Shown in pieces: positions 44,908-52,668 of a DNA stretch of 64,000 nucleotides (position 1 is the first letter of the stretch; every line of letters begins with the position of its first letter). This DNA comes from Asticcacaulis sp. AND118 (GTDB lineage: Bacteria; Pseudomonadota; Alphaproteobacteria; Caulobacterales; Caulobacteraceae), in contig NZ_CP084910.1 of assembly GCF_020535245.1 (NCBI RefSeq), positions 124,001 to 188,000 on the forward strand, written 5' to 3'. Position numbers and translations under genes: made by a program. The notes under the pieces are model-generated. The model searched no databases. It saw nothing but the letters and a program-made list of their open reading frames with translations, and was not told where the DNA came from.

Positions 44908-47484
44908 TCAGCCTACGACGAAGTTGAGGATACGGTTCGGAACGACGATCACCTTGCGCACCGTGACACCGTCAAGATGACGCTTCACGCCTTCGTCGGC
45001 AAGCGCCATTTCGCGGATCTCGGCCTCGCTCGCCCCGTTGGGCACCTGAAGCTCGCCGCGCTTCTTGCCATTGACCTGAACGGGCAGGGTGTAGACGTCG
45101 TCGGTGGCCAGCGCCGGGTCGAAATCCGGCCATGCCACGTCGGCAATCAGGCCTTCATGGCCCAGACGCGCCCAGCCTTCTTCGGCCAGGTGCGGCGTCA
45201 CCGGTGCGATCAGCCCGGCAAGGATGGTCAGGGCCTCCCTGCGCGCAGCGGTGCCGGTCTTCTGCACGTCCGAGGCGCGCAGGGCGTTGACGAATTCGTA
45301 CAGCTTGGCGATGGCCCCGTTGAAACGGAAATTCTCAAAGCCTTCGGTGACGGCCTTGGCGGCCTTGTGCGCGACCTTGCGCAGTTCCATCGCCGCCGCT
45401 TCGTCCGTAGCCGGAACATCGCCTTCGGGCAGGCTGTCGAATTCGGCCCAGACGCGCGACGTGAAGCGCCACGAGCCTTCGACGCCCGAAGCCGTCCATT
45501 GCACATCGCGCTCCGGCGGCGAGTCCGACAGCACGAACAGGCGCGCGGCATCGACGCCGTAGGTGTCGAATATGTCTTCGGGAGCGACGACGTTCTTCTT
45601 GGATTTCGACATCTTTTCGACGTCGCCGATCTTCAGCGCCTCACCGGTAGACAGCTTGACGGCGGTGCGCTTGCTGCCTTCGGCGGTGACTTCGACGTCC
45701 GACGGATCGACCCATTCGCCGCCGGCGGTCTTATAGGTTTCGTGCGTCAGCATGCCCTGCGTGAACAGGCCGGCGAAGGGCTCCTTCACCTCCAGATAGC
45801 CGCAGGTATTCAGGGCGCGGGTGATGAAGCGCGAATAGAGCAGGTGCAGAATGGCGTGCTCGATGCCGCCGATATACTGATCGACGGGCAGCCAGTAGTC
45901 GGCATCGGCTTTACGAATAGCCTCATCGGCGTCCGGGGCGGTGAAGCGTGCGAAGTACCACGACGAATCCACAAAGGTGTCGAGCGTATCGGTTTCGCGG
46001 CGCGCGGCCTTCTGACAGTGCGGGCAGTTGACGTGTTTCCAGGTCGGGTGGCGGTCCAGCGGATTGCCCGGCACGTCGAAAGTCACGTCTTCAGGCAGGG
46101 TGACGGGCAGTTGGTCGTCCGGCACCGGCACCACGCCGCAGTCGTCGCAGTGGATGACCGGGATCGGGCAGCCCCAATAGCGCTGACGCGATACGCCCCA
46201 GTCGCGAAGGCGATAAATGATCGCGCCTTCGCCGAGACCCATGGACTCGATTTTTTCGATGGCTTGCGCCTTGGCGGTTTCGATATCGAGGCCGTCGAGG
46301 AACTGCGAATTGAAGATCGTGCCGGGGCCGGTATAGGCTTCGGTGCCGACCATGAAGGTCGCGGGATCGGCGTCGGCGGGCAGGACGACCTCGCGCACCG
46401 GCAGGTCGTATTTGCGGGCGAAGTCGAGGTCGCGCTGATCGTGGGCCGGGCAGCCAAAGATGGCCCCGGTGCCATAACCCATCAGGACGAAGTTGGCGAT
46501 CCACACATCCAGCGTTTCATCGGGTTTAAACGGATGTGCGACCTTCAGGCCGGTGTTGAAGCCGAGCTTCTCGCCGGTGTCGATCTCTTCCTGCGTCGTG
46601 CCGCCCTTCTTCACCTGATCGAGGAAGGCTTCCAGTTCAGGAGTGGAGGGCAGGGCCTTGACCAGCGGGTGATCGGCGGCCACGGCGACGAAGCCCGCGC
46701 CGAACAGGGTGTCCGGACGGGCGGTGTAGACTTCGAGCTGCTCGCCGAAGGCCTTGGGCGCTTCGCCCGCGAAGTTGAATCTGAACTTCAAACCCTTGGA
46801 CCGCCCGATCCAGTTGGCCTGCATCAGGCGCACCTTGTCCGGCCAGCGGTCGAGCGTCGACAGGCCTTCGACCAGATCGTCGGCATACCGGGTGATCTTG
46901 AGGAACCATTGCGTCAGATTGCGCTTTTCGACCACCGCGCCGGAACGCCAGCCCTTGCCGTCGATGACCTGTTCGTTAGCCAGAACCGTATTGTCCACCG
47001 GGTCCCAGTTGACCTGAGACTCCTTGCGATAGACCAGGTCGTGCTTCAGCAGGTCGAGGAACCACTTCTGCTGCTTGCCGTAATAGCTGGGATCGCAGGT
47101 GGCGAATTCGCGCGTCCAGTCGATCGACAGGCCCAGACGCTGAAGCTGCGCCTTCATGCTGGCGATATTGTCGTAGGTCCAGCCCTTGGGGTGAATGCCG
47201 CGCTCCATGGCGGCGTTTTCCGCCGGCATACCGAAGGCGTCCCAGCCCATCGGGTGCAGCACGTTGAAGCCGCGCGCCCGCTTGAACCGCGCCACCAGAT
47301 CGCCCATGGCGTAGTTGCGCACATGGCCCATGTGGATGCGGCCCGATGGATAGGGGAACATCTCAAGGACATAGTATTTCGGCTTGTCGCCGGCCTGGTC
47401 CTTTGACTTTGTGAGGAAGGTCTGGGCCGCGTCCCAGCGGGCGCGTTGTTTCGGTTCGGACTCTTTGGGATTGTAGCGAGACAT
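44908..47484 (-). CDS. leuS: Leucyl-tRNA synthetase
   Basis: 858 residues from the ATG at 47482-47484 ([18 protein letters not shown]). HIGH-type motif [14 protein letters not shown] and KMSKS motif [11 protein letters not shown] are intact; the CP1 editing domain with its TTxxDxR-like region is present, and the length is typical. The frame extends upstream to 47550 but that part coincides with a repeat. It heads the leuS-lptE-holA operon. Confidence 0.96.
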   Translation of the reverse strand: MSRYNPKESEPKQRARWDAAQTFLTKSKDQAGDKPKYYVLEMFPYPSGRIHMGHVRNYAMGDLVARFKRARGFNVLHPMGWDAFGMPAENAAMERGIHPKGWTYDNIASMKAQLQRLGLSIDWTREFATCDPSYYGKQQKWFLDLLKHDLVYRKESQVNWDPVDNTVLANEQVIDGKGWRSGAVVEKRNLTQWFLKITRYADDLVEGLSTLDRWPDKVRLMQANWIGRSKGLKFRFNFAGEAPKAFGEQLEVYTARPDTLFGAGFVAVAADHPLVKALPSTPELEAFLDQVKKGGTTQEEIDTGEKLGFNTGLKVAHPFKPDETLDVWIANFVLMGYGTGAIFGCPAHDQRDLDFARKYDLPVREVVLPADADPATFMVGTEAYTGPGTIFNSQFLDGLDIETAKAQAIEKIESMGLGEGAIIYRLRDWGVSRQRYWGCPIPVIHCDDCGVVPVPDDQLPVTLPEDVTFDVPGNPLDRHPTWKHVNCPHCQKAARRETDTLDTFVDSSWYFARFTAPDADEAIRKADADYWLPVDQYIGGIEHAILHLLYSRFITRALNTCGYLEVKEPFAGLFTQGMLTHETYKTAGGEWVDPSDVEVTAEGSKRTAVKLSTGEALKIGDVEKMSKSKKNVVAPEDIFDTYGVDAARLFVLSDSPPERDVQWTASGVEGSWRFTSRVWAEFDSLPEGDVPATDEAAAMELRKVAHKAAKAVTEGFENFRFNGAIAKLYEFVNALRASDVQKTGTAARREALTILAGLIAPVTPHLAEEGWARLGHEGLIADVAWPDFDPALATDDVYTLPVQVNGKKRGELQVPNGASEAEIREMALADEGVKRHLDGVTVRKVIVVPNRILNFVVG

Positions 47485-47500
47485 GTATCGACCATATAGA

Positions 47501-47544
47501 GCGCAATCCGATAAAGTGGGCACCACTTTTCGGGAAAATTGCGC
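47501..47544. repeat. CCGAAAA-type palindromic repeat upstream of leuS
   Basis: GCGCAAT / ATTGCGC outer arms and CCGATAAAGTGG / CCACTTTTCGG inner arms. It is the same class as the rsmG repeat and those at 58018 and 60239. Confidence 0.65.
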
Positions 47545-47558
47545 GACCACTCAAAAAC

Positions 47559-47603
47559 TTAGAGCGGGATGGGAATTCTACCTGAAATCCATCTCCGCTC
47601 TAA
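47559..47603. repeat. TTAGAGCGG palindromic repeat
   Basis: TTAGAGCGG and CCGCTCTAA arms enclosing GATTCTA-like AT-rich sequence. A close relative lies at 60315-60361, again next to a CCGAAAA-type repeat. Confidence 0.6.
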
Positions 47604-47641
47604 GCGGTAAGAACCGCGAAAAACAGGCGTTCGGCATAAAC

Positions 47642-47672
47642 AAAAAGAGCGTCCGGGTCAAAGCCCGAACGC
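47642..47672 (-). terminator. Terminator after the DUF3576 gene
   Basis: On the minus strand GCGTTCGGG / CCCGGACGC with a 6-base loop followed by TCTTTTTGTTT. It lies 28 bases beyond the stop of the DUF3576 gene. Confidence 0.75.
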
Positions 47673-47699
47673 CCTTAATTTTGCAGTCTGTGAAGGGGC

Positions 47700-48194
47700 T
47701 TACTTCACGTTCGACAGACGCAGTTGACGCGCGCGCGTCAGGATGGCGTTTTCGACGTCGATCTGGGTCTGAGCCGACACGGCGGCGTCCACCCACTGAC
47801 CACCCGAATTGACCTGTTTGTACAGCGACACGTTCAGGGCGTCGGCGCGTAGACGGGTATCGAGGATGTAGACGGTGGCCTTGAAACGCTCGTCCGGCTT
47901 TTCCGGGTTGGCATACCAGTCGGTGACGATGATGCCGCCCCAGGGATCGGCCGAGGCCAGCGGCATGAAGGAGATGGTGTCGAGCGAGGCGCGCCACAGA
48001 TAGGCGTTGACGCCGATGGTGGCGTTTTCCTGCTCGCTGATCGGCTTGGCGCCGCCCAGACCCAAGAAGCCGCGCTTCTCGGCCTTGGCGTCGATGGTGG
48101 TCTCGTCCTTGTTGCCGAAGCTCAGGCAGCCCGTCAGGCTCAGAGACAGCGCCGCGGCAAGGGTAATCAGAGCCGCCTTCTTGATCGTCTTCAT
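47700..48194 (-). CDS. DUF3576 lipoprotein
   Basis: 164 residues from the ATG at 48192-48194 (MKTIKKAALITLAAALSLSL). A lipoprotein signal with lipobox LTGC, then a domain with GVNAYLWRASLDTISFMPLASADPWGG, typical of the alphaproteobacterial DUF3576 family. It lies upstream of leuS with its own terminator. Function unknown, likely outer-membrane. Confidence 0.82.
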   Translation of the reverse strand: MKTIKKAALITLAAALSLSLTGCLSFGNKDETTIDAKAEKRGFLGLGGAKPISEQENATIGVNAYLWRASLDTISFMPLASADPWGGIIVTDWYANPEKPDERFKATVYILDTRLRADALNVSLYKQVNSGGQWVDAAVSAQTQIDVENAILTRARQLRLSNVK

Positions 48195-48713
48195 AGTGTG
48201 TCGTCCACTCCGCATTCTGTCCCGAAACTCCGCCTCCGCGTGAGGAAGACGGACGTCTGGCCTGTTAACCGCTCTATAGCATGAGCAAACGGGGGTATGA
48301 CAAGCGTTTCCTTGTACCCCCGGCCCCGGCCATGAACATGCCGCAACGTCCCGCTTGGCTGGGGTTCCGGTCGAAATCCTCGGCAAGCTGGCATCCAATC
48401 GCGGCCCTTGTGCGGCAAAGACGCGAAAGCTTGGTAATCTGAACCGGTAATATGGGGCGTGGCTATTTCATCACATCTTTTGAGCGAATTTGACGGCATC
48501 GCCAAATAACGCTGATCACTATTGATTTCATTTGTCGGGCCTTTTAAGCGGTTTGTAACATATCCGTGCCCAAATCAGGGTGCAGAATAGAGTTGGGCAA
48601 GCGATTGCGGGGCGTGCGACGGTTACATAAATCCGTCATCCTTCCCATATATGGCGTGTCCGCAAAGTGGACGTGGCTGGGCTTTCGGGCCTGATCATCT
48701 GAGTGGCAGAGTT
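48195..48713. other. Intergenic region between DUF3576 gene and ntrZ
   Basis: About 520 bases with divergent promoters expected at both ends. No gene supported. A small hairpin GTCC/GGAC (about 48659-48673) and GGGC-TTTC-GGCC-like sequence lie in the ntrZ leader. TTACATAAAT and CATATATGG (48626-48655) are the only AT-rich promoter-like segments. Nothing else seen. Confidence 0.4.
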
Positions 48714-49127
48714 ATGAAGCGGGTTGTTGCAGCAGGAGTATCGGTTCTGGCCGTGGCGTTGATCGCCTCTGCGCCGGCCTATGCGCTCAATACCCAGACC
48801 GGCAAGGCCAAGGCCACCGAGTCAACCGCGCCGCTCAGCCTCAGCACGGTTTCGACCGAAGCCAATGGCGCCAATCGCCAGCAATCGAAAATCTATCAGT
48901 GGTCGGTCAAAGGCCGCTGGGGTTTGAAGCTCGACCTCAATCAGGACGAGGCCCGTCCGTCTGGCTGGAACGATGTCGATGCCGGGGCCTTTTACAAGAT
49001 TTCGCCCTCGGTCCGTGTCGGCGGCACGGTCGGCTTCGGCGAAAAGACCAAGTCGCTGCAACCGCGCGATCCGGCGGTTGAAAAGGACCAGCCGCGCGTG
49101 CGCCTGGAAACGACCTTTAAATTCTAA
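48714..49127 (+). CDS. ntrZ: NtrZ-like periplasmic protein
   Basis: 137 residues from the ATG at 48714 (MKRVVAAGVSVLAVALIASAPAYA), a clear Sec signal peptide cleaved near AYA. The mature part has GRWGLKLDLNQ, WNDVDAGAFYKISPSVRVGGTVGFGEK and ends LETTFKF, matching from memory the NtrZ family of Caulobacterales, thought to act on the sensor kinase NtrY from the periplasm. ntrY is not in this window. Confidence 0.65.
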   Translation: MKRVVAAGVSVLAVALIASAPAYALNTQTGKAKATESTAPLSLSTVSTEANGANRQQSKIYQWSVKGRWGLKLDLNQDEARPSGWNDVDAGAFYKISPSVRVGGTVGFGEKTKSLQPRDPAVEKDQPRVRLETTFKF

Positions 49128-49134
49128 ATTTCTA

Positions 49135-49773
49135 CTATAGATGAAACGCTTCGATCGCGCCGAATCCGGCGAGGCCTGAGTGCGTGAGCTGTTCGGCATT
49201 GTCCGCGCCGATACCGCCAAGGCCCAGTACTGGCACGGGGCTGAGGTCGCAGAAGGCCTGTATGCCCGCTAAGCCCAACGGAAGAGCGTCTTTGGCCGAT
49301 GGGCTCTGGCTGGGGAAGACCGGCGAAATGAAGATGCCGTCCAACGCCGTGACCTCCGACAGATCCAGCGTCTCGCAGCCGTGGCAGGCCCCGGTGATCA
49401 GCCAGTCCGCATGACGGTCGCGCAGTTCCGGCGCAACGGGCAGGCGGTGTCCGGGCAGATGCACGCCATCGGCTCCGACCTCTTCGGCCAGAGCCGCGTC
49501 ATTGCCGATCAACAGCTTCAAACCGTTGTCCGTACATAGCGTTCTGAGCACGCGCGCATGGGCTTCGGCATGGCGGTCGCCGAAATGCCGGTAGATGACG
49601 CCCGCTCCACCGGGCAGATGCGCGACGATTTCCTCCGGGTGCGGGGTGCGTTGCGGGTCGGTGAAGAAGAACAGCGGCGGCAGGTCCTTTGTCTTGGGGC
49701 TGGACATATGCGCGTGGCGGGCTATGTCTCTGGCCCGGTTCATCAAAAAGGCGTAGCGGGTTCGGTATGTCAT
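49135..49773 (-). CDS. Thiamine phosphate synthase-like protein (ThiE)
   Basis: About 212 residues, TIM-barrel of the TMP-TENI family: LFFFTDPQRTPHPEEI, LIGNDAALAEEVGADGVHLP, LDGIFISPVFPSQSPS and VLGLGGIGADNAEQL. ThiE joins HMP-PP and HET-P to thiamine phosphate. The phosphate-site GGI is present, but the canonical STH following VHLG is altered, so TenI-type or divergent function cannot be excluded. It overlaps the start of the divergent yggS by a few bases. Confidence 0.7.
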   Translation of the reverse strand: MTYRTRYAFLMNRARDIARHAHMSSPKTKDLPPLFFFTDPQRTPHPEEIVAHLPGGAGVIYRHFGDRHAEAHARVLRTLCTDNGLKLLIGNDAALAEEVGADGVHLPGHRLPVAPELRDRHADWLITGACHGCETLDLSEVTALDGIFISPVFPSQSPSAKDALPLGLAGIQAFCDLSPVPVLGLGGIGADNAEQLTHSGLAGFGAIEAFHL

Positions 49774-50432
49774 CTTCACCTTCGGCGGAAAATTACGCGC
49801 GCGTCCTCAAAGGCCTGCACAAGACGTTGAAACTGTCTGGCCGCGCGGAAAATGCCGCCCTGCTGACCGCCGTGTCCAAAAATCAGCCCTGGGAGGTTAT
49901 ACGCCCGGTGCTGGAGGCTGGCCATCGGCGATTTGGCGAGAACCGCGTGCAGGAGGCGATGGAACGCTGGGGGCCGGTAAAAGATCAATATCCGGACCTG
50001 ACCCTGTGCCTGATCGGCCCGCTCCAGAGCAACAAAGCTGCCGATGCCGTGGCCCTCTTCGACATCATCGAAAGCGTCGATCGCGACAAGATCGCTCGCG
50101 TTATTGCCGATGAGGCCCGTAAGCAGGGCCGCGCGCCGCAGATCTATATTCAGGTCAATATCGGCGAAGAGCCGCAAAAGGCCGGGATTTTGCCGGCCGA
50201 AGCCGACGCGTTCATCGCAGCCGTGCGGGGCTATGGGCTGGAGCCGCAGGGTTTGATGTGCATTCCGCCGGTCGACGGTCCGCGCGGGCCCTATTTCGCC
50301 CTGCTGCGCAAGATTGCTGAGCGGAATGGCGTCGGGCATCTCAGCATGGGCATGAGCGACGATTTCGAGACCGCTTTGCGCTTTGGCTCCAACGAAATCC
50401 GCGTGGGCACGGCGATTTTCGGATCACGGTAA
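49767..50432 (+). CDS. YggS-family PLP homeostasis protein
   Basis: 221 residues from the ATG at 49767 (MSSSPSAENYARVLKGLH). LLTAVSKNQP contains the PLP lysine; RFGENRVQEAMER, HLSMGMSDDFETAL and VRVGTAIFG complete the family pattern. It binds pyridoxal phosphate and buffers vitamin B6 levels; no enzyme activity is known. A composite repeat follows directly. Confidence 0.92.
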   Translation: MSSSPSAENYARVLKGLHKTLKLSGRAENAALLTAVSKNQPWEVIRPVLEAGHRRFGENRVQEAMERWGPVKDQYPDLTLCLIGPLQSNKAADAVALFDIIESVDRDKIARVIADEARKQGRAPQIYIQVNIGEEPQKAGILPAEADAFIAAVRGYGLEPQGLMCIPPVDGPRGPYFALLRKIAERNGVGHLSMGMSDDFETALRFGSNEIRVGTAIFGSR

Positions 50433-50435
50433 ATC

Positions 50436-50597
50436 TTATACCTCCCGGGCTATGCCGGGGAGGGGGACCGCACGAGCCATGTAATGGCGAGATGTGGTGG
50501 TGGGGGTGCAACCTTGGCCGCTGAAACTCCGTAAGACACCCCACCACCACGCCCTCTGGGCGCGGTCCCCCTCCCCACCGAAGGCAGGGAGGTATAA
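50436..50597. repeat. Composite palindromic element with TTATACCTCCC terminal repeats
   Basis: 162 bases between two convergent genes. Terminal inverted repeats TTATACCTCCC (50436-50446) and GGGAGGTATAA (50587-50597) are perfect; inside are GGAGGGGGACCGC / GCGGTCCCCCTCC and a GTGGTGG-rich arm pairing with a CCACCAC-rich one. Three nested arms, no reading frame: a MITE-like element. The right end abuts the L,D-transpeptidase stop. Confidence 0.8.
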
Positions 50598-51107
50598 TCA
50601 AGTGCTTATCTCCACATAGGTTTCGGCATCCGCCGTCTTCAGCAGTTCCAGCAAATGCGCCTGAGACAGGGCCGCGCACCCTTCCGTACCCGAATAATCC
50701 TCGCGCGCCAGATGCAGGAAGATGGCCGACCCCAGCCCTTTTATCGGCGGATCGTCATTGTGCCCCAACACCACGATCAGGTCGTAGACAGAGTCTTCGC
50801 GCCACAGCTTCTCGTGCGAACTCTCGAACGGCAGCTTGACCGGCAGATTGTACAGGTCGCTGCCTGCATCGTCGCACCAGCCGTCATCGGGCGACAGGGC
50901 CTTCACCGGCAAAACGGTCTGCGGCACCGGCAGGCGATCGGGGCGATACCAGACATAACGCACCGGCCACATCCCCAGCGGAGAGCGCAGATCGCCCTCT
51001 CTTTTATCAGCCGCCGGAACGACGCCCCCTTTACCCAGCGCGCAACGCACCCTATCTGAGTTTAAGACTAGAAAACCCTCGGCGTATGCGGTAAAAATTT
51101 TGACCAT
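50598..51107 (-). CDS. L,D-transpeptidase (YkuD) family protein without signal peptide
   Basis: 169 residues. The YkuD catalytic motif is HLAREDYSGTEGCAALS with His132 and Cys144; DDGWCDDAGSDLYN is shared with a class of short alphaproteobacterial YkuD proteins. No signal peptide or membrane segment is visible, although YkuD enzymes normally work on periplasmic peptidoglycan. Function therefore uncertain. It is divergent from cenR. Confidence 0.8.
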   Translation of the reverse strand: MVKIFTAYAEGFLVLNSDRVRCALGKGGVVPAADKREGDLRSPLGMWPVRYVWYRPDRLPVPQTVLPVKALSPDDGWCDDAGSDLYNLPVKLPFESSHEKLWREDSVYDLIVVLGHNDDPPIKGLGSAIFLHLAREDYSGTEGCAALSQAHLLELLKTADAETYVEIST

Positions 51108-51158
51108 AGGCCGGTTTACACCCTAAACTGCAAAAAACACCCACAACGCTACAGGATT

Positions 51159-51845
51159 ATGGTGCAACAAAAAACCCTGCTGATCGTTGATGACGATGAC
51201 GAACTGCGCGAAGCCCTGGCCGAGCAGCTCGAACTGCACGAAGAATTCAAGGTCACTCAGGCGTCGAACGGCACCGAAGGCATTCGCCTTGGCAAGAGCA
51301 TTAATGCCGACCTGATTCTTCTCGATGTCGATCTGCCGGACATGGACGGGCGCGAAGCCTGCCGTCTGCTGCGTAAATCCGGCCTGACCACGCCGGTGAT
51401 TATGCTGACCGGTGCCGCCTCTGATTCCGATCAGATTCTGGGGCTGGATGCGGGCGCCAACGACTACGTCACCAAGCCCTTCCGTTTCGCCGTGCTACTG
51501 GCGCGCATCCGCGCTCAGGTCCGCAGCCACGAAACATCAGAGGATGCCACGTTCCGCATCGGGCCTTACGAATTCAAACCGGCACTGAAGCTGCTGATCG
51601 ATCAGGTGCAGAAGAAGATTCGCCTGACCGAAAAGGAAACCAACATCCTCAAATACCTCTATCGCGCTGGCGGCAAGCCGATCTCGCGCGAGGAGCTGTT
51701 GACAGAGGTGTGGGGCTACAATGCCGGGGTGACCACGCACACGCTGGAAACCCACGTCTATCGCCTGCGTCAGAAGATCGAACCCGATCCGGCCAATGCG
51801 CGCCTGCTGATGACCGATGCCGGTGGGTATCGTTTGCAATTCTAA
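51159..51845 (+). CDS. cenR: OmpR-family response regulator, CenR-like
   Basis: 228 residues: receiver domain with LIVDDDDELREAL, phosphoacceptor Asp56 (LLDVDLPDMDGRE) and KPF at about 108; winged helix at 130-228 (RLTEKETNILKYLYRAGGKPISREELLTEVWGY). The EQLELHEEF segment and position near parAB match, from memory, CenR, the essential cell-envelope regulator of Caulobacter. No kinase gene is adjacent. Confidence 0.75.
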   Translation: MVQQKTLLIVDDDDELREALAEQLELHEEFKVTQASNGTEGIRLGKSINADLILLDVDLPDMDGREACRLLRKSGLTTPVIMLTGAASDSDQILGLDAGANDYVTKPFRFAVLLARIRAQVRSHETSEDATFRIGPYEFKPALKLLIDQVQKKIRLTEKETNILKYLYRAGGKPISREELLTEVWGYNAGVTTHTLETHVYRLRQKIEPDPANARLLMTDAGGYRLQF

Positions 51846-51876
51846 AAAAGCCGGGGCCTGATGGTCCCGGTTTTTG
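51844..51876 (+). terminator. Terminator after cenR
   Basis: AAAAAAGCCGGG, short loop, CCCGGTTTTT: stem with A and T runs starting at the cenR stop codon. Confidence 0.8.
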
Positions 51877-51889
51877 TTTGGGGGGAGTT

Positions 51890-52240
51890 ATGAGAAAAAT
51901 TGCGGCGCTCGTGGGAGTGGCGATGTTGTCGTGCCTTTCCACCTCATGTGCTGCCGACATCAGAAACTTGCCGGGTGAATATAAGACGTCAAAAGACAAC
52001 GCGACGCTAATCCTCCGCGCCAACGGAACAGCGGTGCTCGAAGATAAGGGCGTTAAAACGCAGTATCGTTGGATGATCCTTTACGAAGAGCCCGACTGTA
52101 CGCGATTACAAATGGACTCAACAGACAACGGCGAAACCTTAATGCCTTGCGCCGTATCATCCCTGAATGGACCTGTGATCAGTTTACGAAAAGCCGGTGA
52201 AAGAGAAGGCCGTATCTTCACCCGGAAGATTTCGAAATGA
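51890..52240 (+). CDS. Small putative lipoprotein
   Basis: 116 residues from the ATG at 51890 after GGGGGAG. The N terminus MRKIAALVGVAMLSCLSTSC is a lipoprotein-like signal with Cys20. The mature part (DIRNLPGEYKTSKDNATLILRANGTAVL) looks like a small beta-rich domain with two further cysteines that could form a disulfide. Not recognised. It overlaps the following DUF3052 gene by ATGA. Confidence 0.6.
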   Translation: MRKIAALVGVAMLSCLSTSCAADIRNLPGEYKTSKDNATLILRANGTAVLEDKGVKTQYRWMILYEEPDCTRLQMDSTDNGETLMPCAVSSLNGPVISLRKAGEREGRIFTRKISK

Positions 52241-52635
52241 CCACGGGTTATTCAGGCACACCTCTGGCCAAGAAACTCGGCTACAAGCCGGGGATGTGGG
52301 CAGCCGTGATCGATGCGCCGGAAGACTATGCCGGTTGGCTGGAACCCTTGCCGGATGGCGTCGTATTCGGGGTCGATGATCCTGAACTGGTGCACATTTT
52401 TACTACCGAGCGCGCGGTTCTGGAAACGGCATTGGCGGATTGGCGCAGCGTTCTGAGACCGGAGGGTATGGTCTGGGTGTCGTGGCCCAAGAAGGCCTCA
52501 AAAATGCTCACCGATATTACCGAAGACGTCATCCGCGAGGTCTGTCTGCCGCTGGGCTTTGTCGATGTGAAGGTCTGCGCCGTCAGTGACGTGTGGTCGG
52601 GTTTGAAGCTGGTGATCCGCAAAGAGTTGCGCTGA
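52237..52635 (+). CDS. DUF3052-family protein
   Basis: 132 residues (MTTGYSGTPLAKKLGYKPG). This opening and PEGMVWVSWPKKASK are typical of DUF3052, a family of small soluble proteins of unknown function. Coupled to the upstream lipoprotein gene by a 4-base overlap. Confidence 0.82.
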   Translation: MTTGYSGTPLAKKLGYKPGMWAAVIDAPEDYAGWLEPLPDGVVFGVDDPELVHIFTTERAVLETALADWRSVLRPEGMVWVSWPKKASKMLTDITEDVIREVCLPLGFVDVKVCAVSDVWSGLKLVIRKELR

Positions 52636-52668
52636 GACTTCCTTCCTGATTTCAAGGGAGGGGTTTGA

